A stretch of 64,000 nt of DNA, taken from the NCBI GenBank assembly GCA_004431415.1, contig QPMI01000571.1, positions 1 through 64,000 of the forward strand. Reading direction: 5' to 3'. Of the stretch, positions 1 to 9,887 are shown piece after piece. The notes below the pieces were generated by a model that was not told the DNA's origin, made no database searches, and saw only the letters and a list, made by a program, of their open reading frames with translations. How positions within the stretch are numbered: the stretch's first letter is position 1; every line of letters begins with the position of its first letter. The position numbers and the translations under genes were made by a program. The stretch is from Cyanophora paradoxa. Its lineage: Eukaryota > Glaucocystophyceae > Cyanophorales > Cyanophoraceae.

Positions 1-1593
1 AAGCTGCATACAGTGGAATACGGCGGGAGGACAAGAGGAGGCCACCGACAAGCCCGAGAGCGCAAGCCGAGGGCAGTTGCGGGCGACTTGTGTATAGAGC
101 TGACCAGAATGCCGTGCACTTCAGGCGCGGGGGCGCTATAGGAATCACGAGGCGCTCGAGGGTGTCCGATGAGAGGCGCATAGCAAAGTCCGATACGAGA
201 CGCGTATTGTACTTGTGATCGAAGATGCGATGAGCAGAAAGGTGAGGGATACAAGATATTGAGATTGTGGATGAGGTCGGCGACGTGGATGAGTTTCTCG
301 GCAGCACGGGGCTGCGCGAACCTCGAGGGACCACGGTAGTAGTTAACATCTATGCACCCGCCGGGTACTGACGGGATCGAGTTCTCAAAGTGAGTAATGT
401 GATTCTGCAGATGGTCGTCCATCCACTCAAAATCAAACAGACTGCGGAGATTGACACGCATGGTTGACGGGGCCGCCACTGCCGGCGACGCACCTACGTG
501 CGTGCGCGAGCCCATGACTCGTAATCACCAAAGATGTCGAAGCTGACATCGGAGAGTCGCACTCAAATGTGATCTCGACGGCGTCGCAACAACGGAGGTA
601 TGAAGTACAGCCCTCGTGTGCATGACCCAGGAAGGGACCCTCGGACGATAACCGACCGAGCATCGAGCCGCGACTCGACGAAGTGACAGCTGTTGGTTGC
701 GCACTGGTACGCAATGGGCCCGTAGATATCTCGAGCCGGTCAAGGAAGAAGGACCAAGGACCAGCCTCCGAATCTGCGACGAGTGCATGTGATTAAAATG
801 CAGGATCACTTGTAAAAGTAGAACAGGAGTAAATTTCGCTGTTGCTTCAAAGATACCAGCGATGAGACGGCGAACCTATCACATAGCAGGAGCGGGGGCA
901 GTGGTGCAGGCAGCGGCAAAGGCTTGAAATGCAGAGCGTCAGGCTTCGAGCTCATTGATGCCAGATCATCAAAGACGAGCACCTTGGCCGACGTGTTCTT
1001 GGCGACGACGTACCATTTGCCGTGCACGGGCGCGCGTTCCCCGGGTGGGCGGCGCTAGTGGACAGGGCGAGTGACCACTGATCTGCCGGGATGCTGCTGG
1101 CCCATCGAAATCGGAAGGCCGAAAAGATTCGTTGACGATAACGTCCAAGAACTTCGCGATGTACGGATGCGACGGGCGGGACGTCGAAGATGCGCGATAC
1201 GACGCGGAGTAGGCTGCTCTTGCCAGAGAGGAGGTGGTGGACCCAGCGACCGAGGAAGGCAAGAATAGGCGCGGTGTGCTGTTCACTAGAAAGGGGCTCC
1301 GCAGGGTTGACGTAGCCGACGTCGCGGAGCGCCGCGTCGAGGTCGAGAACGACGCCGCGCTTCCCGTGATAAGGGACCACGGACGACGACGACATGAAAA
1401 TACTGCGGGCCGCCGATGCGTGTGTGCGAACGCCACAGCCGAACGGGGTCTGATCCGAGTGACGCATGATTTCGGCCATCACCAGGTCTGGGAGCCCGTC
1501 CAGAGGAGAGAACTGGAACGGTAGTGGTCGTGTGATAATCAGTCCGTACGCGCTCAGCGGCCGGAGGTGGTCGGTGCGGGGCGCTGGAGGCAT
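1..1593 (-). CDS. Unrecognised multi-exon gene, 3' end beyond the left edge (F-box-like start)
   Basis: I do not recognise the family. Several protein-like stretches lie on the minus strand in changing frames, as expected for short exons. Near 1500-1460 the stretch LPDLVMAEIMRH resembles the start of an F-box. It is followed by an open stretch to about 1150 (VVLDLDAALRDVGYVNP). A second stretch lies at about 1020-890 (HGKWYVVAKNTSAKVLVFDD). A third, at 540-1, includes DYESWARA, DFEWMDDHLQNHITHFEN and YNTRLVSDFAMRLSSDTLER. One intron is well supported: 442..497 (56 bp, GTAGGT...CGCAG) removes a stop and joins the second of these pieces in frame. A further frame change near 220-240 is unexplained, so an extra small intron, a pseudogene or a base error is possible. 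The start at 1593 is only the first upstream ATG. Confidence 0.4.
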
Positions 1594-3311
1594 AGGGTGG
1601 GTAGAAGCAAAGAGTGCAGTCTGGAAGCGTGGGGCCTGGCTTGAGGGTGACGGGGAGTTGAAGGGGGCGGCCGGGACGAGGAGCTGGAGGGCAGCAAGGG
1701 AAGGGGGTCTGGGTGCGGCAGAGCAGGTTGATGGAAGACTCGGCCCGGGGCGGGGCGAGCAAAGACGACGGGGGCGAACAGCGGAGCACAGGGAGGTTTG
1801 AAAGGCCCATTTGGAGTTTCGGTGAGGGCTTTAAACTAATATTCGAAGTACAGTCCAACAGTGCGCACGTGCACGGCTCCGCGGCCGCCGGAGCGACATC
1901 CGGATCCGCCGGGAAGACTCTCGCTGGATCTTCAGAAGGAGGACACGCCGTGCCAGACGTAGAAGCAGATACAGGGGCATCAGCTGAAGAGAACCTGCTG
2001 AGCGATGAGCACAGCCGAATTTCGGACAACCGTCTAGCTGCATGCGCCATGCTAGCTGGATGCACGTGCGCACCCAATCGGCAAATCCGGAGGTGATGCA
2101 GCTGCTCCTGCAGATGGGGCATCTGTGGCTCACCTAAACGCAGCTGCAGATCCATGGGGGACAGAATAAAGGGCGGACCGGGCAAGCTGTTCGTAGTGCG
2201 ATTCGCAGGTCGACCACGCTTTGAGGGAGGCCTGCGAGCGAGATTGTGCAGCGTGTCGAGACGGACTGAGCGGTAGGGCGCATGGCGGGGCGCGCAGCGT
2301 GCAGCGCACCCTACGGGGACGCGAACATCGGCGATGGGATTTGCTTCAACGTCCGTCGACTCCGTAGACTTCGGTTTGCAATGGCGGGCCCTGCGGCAAC
2401 GAGAGTAGACAAAGTACATGAGTGCGTGCGGAACAAGACGAACAGGCCCGATTCAGGCGCGCGGGCACCGAGTCTTCACCATGACCGCGCGTCCGATGGC
2501 TACAGGTGAGAACGGCCGGGCGACGGCAGATTTTTGTAATATGCCGATCAGCCGCAGAGGAGGCCTGATTAGCACGGGGGGGTATCATTAAGGCGGCAAA
2601 ACTGGCAATAGAAACCGGCTGCGATCCGGCGGCGAAACAGCCGTAGGGAGAGCAGACCCACCTGTTAAATTGGACGGGTACGTGCGGCCAGGTAGACATG
2701 AGCCGCCGATGATCTGCAGATTCGTGCACAGTCGCTGACCTGGCTGTAAGCGCGACGGCGAAGCGCGAGCTCGGCGCCTGCAATAAAACTACATGGAAGG
2801 ATGCGGTGCTACATCTGGTGACCCCCAGGGTGCGGGCTGTCACACGCACGACCGGCGAAAGCGCGCGCCGCTGTCAGAGGAAAATTAATTCGGTGCACAA
2901 ACAGAGTACACGATTGACACGGAAGATCACAAGTTCCCTTCGGAAGTCCAGTGATGCGGAGAGCACTTCGCGCGCAGCGCCGACTTCCGAACTTGGCACA
3001 ACGGACAATACGGTGACTGTGTACGTTCATATATGGCTTCCGAATAACAAACATTCACTTATAATAATGCTCAGGATCGAAGAAGCACGAGAAAGCATCG
3101 ATAATTCAAATCCATCGCCAAGCCACGTGACGACCTCGGACGACAATTCTGGTGGTATATACCCTATAAATCAGAAGTCATGTGGATATGGTGCACTAAA
3201 CCAAATTGTCATGTCAGCCCCGCCCCGAATTCTGCAGCGGCGGCTACTTATATAATAAAATATATTTGACATGACAGAAAGCACCGCAGCCCCTAATCAA
3301 CAGTCCTATAG
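1594..3311. other. No gene supported
   Basis: Open frames exist on both strands, but none shows a recognisable domain or consistent protein-like composition. A minus-strand stretch near 2130-2070 reads CPICRSSC and is followed by a GTGCGC donor-like site, so an upstream exon of the left-edge gene cannot be excluded. The 2800-3250 stretch is more AT-rich and looks non-coding. Confidence 0.4.
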
Positions 3312-3961
3312 CTAGTAGTCTTCAGACGAATCATATCCACATACATGGTCATCGTAGCAGTCCATTTCATTGCAGCAGAGACGATTGCAGATTTCGCCGC
3401 GGTCCTTGCCGTGTGTAAGGTCCTCTCCTGGCGCTGCTGGTGGTGCATGTCTCTCATTCCTGGCACGAGGATCGCCGTATCCCCGATAATGAATGTTCCG
3501 CTTCAGAATCCGCCGACAGCGTATAACTGTGTGATTGGGGCAGAAGGTTGTGACAAAGAAGTAATCAAGCGCGCCCATGCGGGCATGAGCCCATGTTCGA
3601 TCGGTACAGACATCGCATTTTATCATCTCGCTGCTATGTTCCTCACAGTAGAGGCTGCACAACAAGGGCGTCAGCTCCCGTCAGATATGTTGGTTTTGTG
3701 AGTAGGGTTGCAATTGAACACTTAAACGTCAGATATACACCACGCGAACCTGCCACAATCTTCCGATGAGCAACGGTATACCGTATGCTGACGACCGCAA
3801 GTACTGGCCATGGAGGGTTCGTGCAAGTCGTCATTGCAGAAAAGAATAGGACAGCCAGTGACGGATGAACACTGAGCAAGCCGGCACGTTCGTGCGGGTT
3901 CGAGCGGGCATGGCCGTGCATACCGTCGATGGCAGGGCACGGTCCGTACGCATGTGCACAC
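3312..3961 (-). CDS. Small Cys-rich, probably zinc-binding protein, unrecognised family
   Basis: Two exons join cleanly across a 95-bp intron (3655..3749, GTTCGC...TGCAG). The joint reads SSEDCGSLYCEEHSSEMIKC, after which the frame stays open to a TAG stop at 3312. The protein has regularly spaced Cys/His groups (C-x4-CxxC type: LFCNDDLHEP, YRCSSEDC, LYCEEH, KCDVC, FCPNH, VIRC, NRLCCNEMDC) and an acidic C-terminus ending in DSSEDY. Two halves of similar spacing (C...H...C...RC) suggest paired zinc-binding modules, but I cannot name a family such as RING or PHD. The 5' end is uncertain: an upstream frame opens at 3961 and further exons may lie up to about 4090. Codon use is less GC-biased than in the cluster downstream. 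Confidence 0.5.
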
Positions 3962-4924
3962 GCGACGGCAATCTCATCCCGGAACACGCTGCAGTCGAAG
4001 TAGGAGGTGGAACGGCTTCAGCTGACGGCACCATTACTATATGCTGGATCGAAATAACGTACCCAAACGGGTACCCTAGTCGCTTCATGGCTCAGATCCA
4101 TACATGACCCAGGCTCCATGCATCTACTTAAGCTTGCCTGCGAGCATGCCGGGCTTGCCGCCCGCTCTTCCTCCGCCTAGCCCCCGCCCTTGCCTTTGCC
4201 CCCCTGCCCCGGCCCCGCCCCTCCTCCCCACCGCCGCCGCATCCTCATCGTCCGCGGTCCTTGCCGCGCGGATATGAGAATAGCGTACATACACATAGCG
4301 GGATGCAGACCTGGATTAATCAGTCGTCGAGTACTACCACATCCAATTTCAAAAGGGCTATATAGTCCCAGGGGGGCTTGACATATACTTGCACATCGCG
4401 CCTTAAAAGCTTGTATAGATAATCACATGATGTGCCATGAGGAGAGTGTACAACTGAAGAGAGGGTACAAATTGCATCACGGGAATGGCACAAGTCACGC
4501 AGGAGGCAATAAACAAGTACGTGTGTACTGAACTAGCGACCGATAGTTCAAGCAGTTGATATATCTGAAGCGTAAAGGATGTCAAGTGCGTGGATATGCG
4601 AATCACGTAGATACACATAGCCGGGCGCCATTAGAACTGTAGAACCATTAGAAATTTGAAAAACATGCGCAACGATCAACACGTACATGATGGGACTCGC
4701 ACTGAGAGATAGAACTCGACACAGGCGGCATCCAGCAGGTACAGTTTACACCTGCAGCGATACACCAGGTCATTAGCATTTAGACCGCATCAGAGCGGAC
4801 CCGGAAACACGAGCATGCGCACGGAGCAAGAGCACCAGGCGCGCAGAGCGCTCACACGACGACTGAACGGTAGTAGGACCAGGGCGCAGGCGTCTGGCGG
4901 GCAACGATGGCAATGCAAAGAAGT

Positions 4925-5165
4925 CAGCAGCAGGCCAGCGCATATAACAAGCAGGACAACAGTGGCAGGGCAGCGCGTACAGCGGTCCGGTCTAGATCCG
5001 ACAGGCAGCGATGGCCTGAAGTACAAAAGCAAAGGAGGACTTGCGGCCTGAATGCGCCGCACACCGAGAGAGGCTGGACGCGACCAGGGTGCGGTTGTGA
5101 GCGAAGCGGAGCATATAACGAGTCGGGCGCCAAAGACAGGGCGGCACGTACAACGGAACGACGGG
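4925..5165. repeat. Degenerate tandem repeat, period about 171 bp
   Basis: The segment starting GCATATAAC at 4940 recurs at 5111 with clear similarity: both continue to a G/C/A stretch with GACA..GGGC(A/G)GC(A/G)CGTACA(A/G)CGG. The copies are diverged and only about 50 bp of each is easily aligned by eye. The long open frames here on both strands look like by-products of the repeat. Confidence 0.5.
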
Positions 5166-5689
5166 AGCTCCAGCTAGGCGACACCAGCACGGCCGCCGGG
5201 CCAATTCCGAAAAGTGGAACGAGGACGCTAACAACAGCTAAGATGCAGCGGCCGCAATGCCAGGACGTGCGGCCAGAAGGGTATACGCAACACCACATAA
5301 CCGGGTACACCAACGCCAAGTAGTCGATCGCGAGCGATCGCGAACGTCCGACGTCGACGTCGACTGCCGATCGAGACAAGTCAACTAGGACCCCAAGCAA
5401 AGACCCGATCTCGGAGACTTCAAAAATCATGTACCCCCCCAGAATCTCATAACAATAGTACATAGGTCGCAGAGCTTTTAACAATGGGCCGTACAATTGC
5501 AGACCTTTACAACTCGAAAGTCCGACAGGTACTCCTTAAACGTCATTGGATGGAAGCAGGTACTACTCGATTGACGGGTCACGAGTCGGCAGTATAGCCT
5601 CTGGTCTCTTCTTCCCTTCGGTCAGAATTGAGACCCGAGGCTGATACCGTACCCCACAAAGATCTGTTCCCCCGTGTCTTTGAACTGTA

Positions 5690-6210
5690 TATGTGCGCGG
5701 CGCGGCGGCGCCGGCCGCGCGGGGCGCCGGCGCGGCGCCCGGCGCCGGCCGCGGATCAATATTAAATTATTCAATGATTATCGATCCCGCGCGCGCCGGC
5801 CCCCGGGCCGGTGCCCGCCGCGGCCGGCGCCCTACCAGTAGCTATAGGCCTATATATATATACCTCCCCCCCCCTCTCCATCCGATGATCCCTCCCCCAT
5901 CCCTCCCTATATATATATAGCTAGGCCGGCGCCTAGGCCTAGGCCTCCCGGAGTCCAGCCTGGCGATGGCAGCCGGCAGCCTCCGATGCAGCCTCATCAT
6001 GCAGGCCTCGCGATCGCGATCGGGCGCCATGCCAGCCGGACCGCCGGCGCCGCCGCGCGCAGCACCCCGGCCCCGCGGCCGGATGCATATGGCCATATGC
6101 ATATGCATGGGCCCCCGCGGCCGCGGCCGGCCGCGCGCGGCCCGGCCCGCGCGAGGCCTAGCTATATATAGGGGGCCGGGCGGCGCCGGCTGCGGTCCGG
6201 ATCCGTGCCG
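5690..6210. repeat. Extremely palindromic GC/AT block
   Basis: The sequence is a near-continuous string of reverse-palindromic 4- to 8-mers (GGCGCC, CCGCGG, GGCCGG, TATATATA, GCTAGC, ATGCAT, CATATG), for example at 6061-6180. No coding signal. The same style recurs at 17280-17420, 22480-22560, 23140-23640 and 48060-48270, so it is a genome-wide habit of spacers here and not one element. Confidence 0.6.
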
Positions 6211-6403
6211 CGAGCCTTCAACTGCCAACGTTAGGGGCTGGAGTCGCCTCAAGGCTCTCGATCGCACATGTACACTATAGCTAGGCACTGCGAGGCTCGC
6301 AATCGCGATCGCGATTCAAAAGATTCAGAAGCGGTCATCTAGCTATAGATCTGTATCGTTACATCACGATGCCGAGCGCTCACGGCATCCGGGAAGGGAG
6401 ACT

Positions 6404-7106
6404 TTACATGCACTGTACAGGGGGGAACGCCCTCAGTTGAACGGTCGCGCGTTCGCGCGGAGGCGTCGTCACGGCCCTCCTCGGCGGCGGCGGCGCCAGC
6501 GATCTGAGGTGGGGCGTTCCGGTTGGGTTCAGTTTCAGTCGGGCGGGCGGAGTGGCTTGGAGGGGTGCAGCAGGGAGCGGGGGCGGGGCCTCGCCTTCGG
6601 CGGACGCAGAGAGGCCCTGGACGCCACGGGTCCGAAAGGAAAGGAGAAAGGAGGCCCGGCGTCAGGCGCGAGCAGCGGGGCGGGCGGGCGGCGAGGCGGG
6701 GCGGGGCGGCGCGGGGCGAGAGGGGCGGCGGGGGTACTGACCCAGACGCGGACGGTGTGGTCGTCCGAAGCCGACGCGAACATGTGCGGGTTCTTGGGGT
6801 TCCAGCTCACCTGAGCAGGCGTCGGCCGCGCATGGACGGGCCGGGGAGGGCGACGCACGGCGTTGACGGTGCCGGAGTGGCCCGGAGGGCTTCGAGCAGG
6901 GCCCCGTTCTGCCGGTGCCATATGTACACCTGCGAGTCTGGCGGGAGGCGTCGGCGGGGTGCGCGGGGCGCCGGGGCGGTGCCGCCGCGCCGCGCCGCGC
7001 CGCGCACCCTCGCTCCCCGAGATGACGAAGGCCTGGCCCGTGCCCCCGAAGCAGCTCCGGATGACGTAGCGCCCTCTGCCCGCACGCCGCCGCGCCCCGT
7101 CGTGAG

Positions 7107-7142
<36 letters not shown>

Positions 7143-9838
7143 GGACCGGCGCACGCTTCTGCCCGCGGTACTTCTGGATGAGCTTTCGCTCCTTCAGGTC
7201 CCACGCGTGTATCTCCTGGACGTTGGCGTCGGCCCCGCGTAAGTCTGGCACGCCGCCTGGGGGGGGAGGATAGGGGGTCAGGGTCGGGCCGCCCGGGCGG
7301 GCGGGATCGAATCCGCGCGGCGGCGTTAGCAAAGCAGACGCGCGCCTGGTTGGATATGTTGACGAGGAGGTGGCGCGAGTCGCTCGAGAGGCACAGGGAC
7401 GTCGCCGAGGCGCCCTCCGCGATGCTGCCCCGGCGTCAGCCGCGGGGGAAGGAGGGGCCGGTTCTCTGTCTCTCTCTCTCTCCCCCCCTGCCTTGCCCCC
7501 CCCCCGGCCACCCTTCTACCCCCCCCCTCCCCGGGCCTCCCCAGAGCTCGCCGCCCTCCTAACCCCGTCCCCCCCCCCCCCCCCCCTCCCTTTCTAACCC
7601 CGTCTCCCGCCCCCCCGCCCCTAACCCTGTCCCCTAACCCCCTGCCATTCCCCCACCCCCACCCCCCGGGCGGCGCAGAAGCCCCCTTCCCCCTCCCTCC
7701 CCTCCCTCCCCCTCTCTCCCTGTGCCCCCTCTCTCCCGGGCGATGCGGGGCGGCGCACAAGTCCTCCCCGGGGCCCTCCAAGTCGTAGAGGCGTATCTTC
7801 TTCTCCGAGCAGATGGCCACGATCTGCTTCCCGTCGTGGCTGCCCCCAGCAGGGATCAGAGAGGCGGCGCGGCGCGGCGCGGGGCGCGGGCGGGGCGCGG
7901 GCGGCGCCGGCGCGCCTCACGGCCAGGTCGTTGATGCGGGCGCCGGTCCACCTTCGAAGCTCGTTCCCGTCGATGTCCTGCATGCGGCCCGGCTCGGCTT
8001 GGCGTGGGGCGCGCTGGGGCGGGCGCGCTGGGAGGGCGGGCGGGGGGATACCGTCAGGACGAGGAGCTGGTCGAGCCCGCCCGTGACGAAGCGGCGGCTG
8101 TCAGGGAGCCACGAGCACGCCGTCACCGAGTCCGTGTGGCTCGAGAAGGTGCGCTTGCACGCCCCGGTCTGCCCGGCGAGTCGGTCGGCTGGGCGCGGCG
8201 CGGCGGCGGCGCGCGGACCCGCGTGTCCCACAGCTTGACGGCGAAGTCGTTCCCGCAGGAAAGCAGCATCGTGTCGTCCGGGCTCCACGAGACGAACGAG
8301 AGCGCCTCCTGCCGTCCGGCCGGGCCCGTTCAGAAGAAGCGCGGGGCGCGGGGGCGCGGCGAGGGGCGCGCGGCGCGCCTGGTGGCCGCGCAGGGTGTGC
8401 AGCTGCCGGATCTCGTAGGAAGGCTGCGCCGCCCGGGGTCGGCGGGGCCGGCGGCAGGAACGAGCGAGGGGGCGCACCGAGTCGAGGTCGACCTCCCACA
8501 CAATGACGGTCGTGTCCTTCGATGCGGAGGCGAGGTGGCGCCCGTCGTGCGAGAACTGTACGAACCACACCTCGTCCGTGTGCGCCTCCAGCGTCTGCCG
8601 CGTCTCACGCGGTATCAAGTCCCTGCGCGCCGCGCCGCGCCCGGTCAGCGGCGGGCGGGCGCGGCGGGTCCCCGGGGCGCCCGACGCGCCGCGAGCACGT
8701 GTGGTCCTCGAAGAGCGACGGCATCTCCTCCCGCGTGTTATGGTACATGCAGGTGCTGATCTGCTGGTTCACGGCCTGCGCCAGGAGCACCTCGAGGCGA
8801 TCCTCGGGCAGCAGGAGCGTCGGCGAGATGAACACTGCGCCGCGCGCGTCGGCAGGCGGCGGCGCACGTCACTGGGCGAGCGCGCGTCACTGGGCGAGCG
8901 CGCACTCTGCAGGCTGCGCAGAAGCTGCCTGCGCGACTCGCCCGCGGCGCCGTCCCAGTGCGCCCGCTTGTACAGGTCGGCGGTGTCCCCGCACATGATG
9001 AAGCTGCGGGGCGTGCAAAAGAAATCTGAGGAGCGCAGAAGAAAGAGGGCGCGAAGGGAATTCTTCAGCTAACAACAACGCGCCTCGTCAGCGTGTGCAG
9101 CCGCTTGGGGTCAGGCCGCGACGTGGCCAGCTCTGTCCGCAGGCACTGCAGGGCCTCCTGCACCTTTCGCTGCTCCAGGAGCTCGAGGTACTTTTGCTGG
9201 TAGATGAGAAAACGAATGGACTGCGACGCGCGCGGAAAGCGGCGCGTCGGTGCAAGCGGGCGGGCGCGGCGGGGACGGCGCAGCACCTGCAGGTCGTCCT
9301 CCGAGTCTACGTGCAGTTCCGGCATCAACGTGTCGACCTGCACAGGATACGCGCTCAGCTCGCGCTCCCAAGGCGTCGGCGCAGCGGAGTTCCGCGCACC
9401 AGCGCCCAGTCACCCTGCAGAATACCATTCCGAAACCTGGCGACGGCGGGGGGTTGCAGGAGAATTCCAGATTCACTTTCCAACCGCTCGGCGGATTCAC
9501 TAGGCGCGGATGAGCGAAGGCGACTGCACGCGAAGAGCAGCGCGCTCGACACAAACGGCGGACCTGTAACCGAGGCTGTGCAGCTCCTGTATCATGAGAC
9601 GAACGAGCTCCGTTCTCTTGAATCCCATCTTCGTCGTTCCCGCTGCCTCCTTGGCGCTGGGCTTGGCCGACCCATTGCTCGCCTCGGCCGGCGAAGGTGG
9701 CTGGGGACGCTCAGTCCCCATCTCTAATCTCTGCCGCTTCTGTGGCCGATCGTCTTCCAGGGCGCTCGTTCGTGGTAGTCGGCTGCAAGGGGGGTAGTGG
9801 CGGGAAACGTTTCGTGAAACTCGGGCCAGCAATTGCAT
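6404..9838 (-). CDS. WDR26: WDR26/GID7 homologue (LisH-CTLH-WD40 subunit of the GID/CTLH E3 ligase)
   Basis: Eighteen exons (minus): 9564-9838, 9400-9499, 9287-9337, 9084-9220, 8906-9003, 8690-8834, 8478-8622, 8379-8423, 8219-8308, 8052-8168, 7916-7977, 7759-7839, 7346-7424, 7157-7215, 7008-7075, 6859-6937, 6742-6810, 6404-6616. All phases agree except in exon 16, giving about 637 aa, close to animal WDR26. Residues about 76-91 are LisH-like (ELVRLMIQELHSLGY). Residues 92-187 are CTLH (AERLESESGILL, FLIYQQKYLELLEQ). WD40 blades follow at about 275-567 (HTDEVWFVQFSHDG, KDTTVIVWEV, VYIWHRQNGALLEAL, ASASDDHTVRVW). Family knowledge: WDR26/GID7 supports oligomerisation and substrate capture in the CTLH ubiquitin ligase. 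Six of 17 introns begin with GC. Exon 16 lacks one base (see findings). The last exon has no family counterpart and its boundary is the least sure. Confidence 0.88.
7076..7156 (-). other. GC-AG intron containing a 33-nt homopolymer
   Basis: Intron 14 of the WDR26 homologue starts GCGTGC and ends GGGCAG. Joining phase 2 to phase 2 restores QKGRYVIRSCFGG, which matches the family. It contains an uninterrupted run of 33 G on the plus strand (7109-7141), that is C on the transcribed sense strand. Confidence 0.75.
7425..7758 (-). other. Long C/T-rich (plus strand) intron of the WDR26 homologue
   Basis: At 334 bp it is the longest intron of this gene (GTGCGC...GGGCAG). The plus strand is almost pure pyrimidine at 7460-7740, with C-runs up to about 18 and degenerate CTAACCCC units near 7559-7645. 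The transcript would be G/A-rich. Confidence 0.7.
8865..8902. repeat. 18-bp tandem duplication inside an intron
   Basis: The unit CGTCACTGGGCGAGCGCG occurs twice head to tail inside intron 8835..8905 of the WDR26 homologue, accounting for half of that intron. Confidence 0.7.
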
Positions 9839-9887
9839 GCAAGACCCAGCCTAGCTAGCTGAGCTCGGCGAGCGCACCCACCGCACC
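9839..9887. promoter_or_regulatory. Putative bidirectional promoter between divergent genes
   Basis: Only 49 bp separate the proposed start codons of the WDR26 homologue (minus) and the F-box gene (plus). It contains CTAGCTAGCTGAGCTCGG. No TATA box is evident. If the WDR26 start is a downstream ATG (for example near 9720), the shared region grows to about 165 bp. Confidence 0.4.

Larger units (their letters stand above)
3962..6403. other. Intergenic spacer, palindrome-rich, no gene seen
   Basis: No convincing coding exon on either strand. The part at 4900-5330 is a degenerate tandem repeat (separate entry). The part at 5690-6210 is built largely from overlapping reverse-palindromic words such as GGCGCC, CGGCCG, CTAG and ATATAT (separate entry). 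Confidence 0.5.

Noticed and set aside
4924-5496. 190-codon minus-strand frame and the overlapping plus-strand frame
   Set aside because: Lies on a degenerate tandem repeat, with no domain, no splice context and no protein-like continuity.
6523-7242. Long plus-strand frames over the WDR26 locus
   Set aside because: Shadows of a GC-rich minus-strand gene, Arg/Gly/Ala-rich, running straight through its introns and the G33 tract.
7559-7645. Telomere-like CCCTAA/CTAACCCC units
   Set aside because: Only a few degenerate copies within a pyrimidine-rich intron of the WDR26 homologue, flanked by conserved exons. Not an array or a chromosome end.
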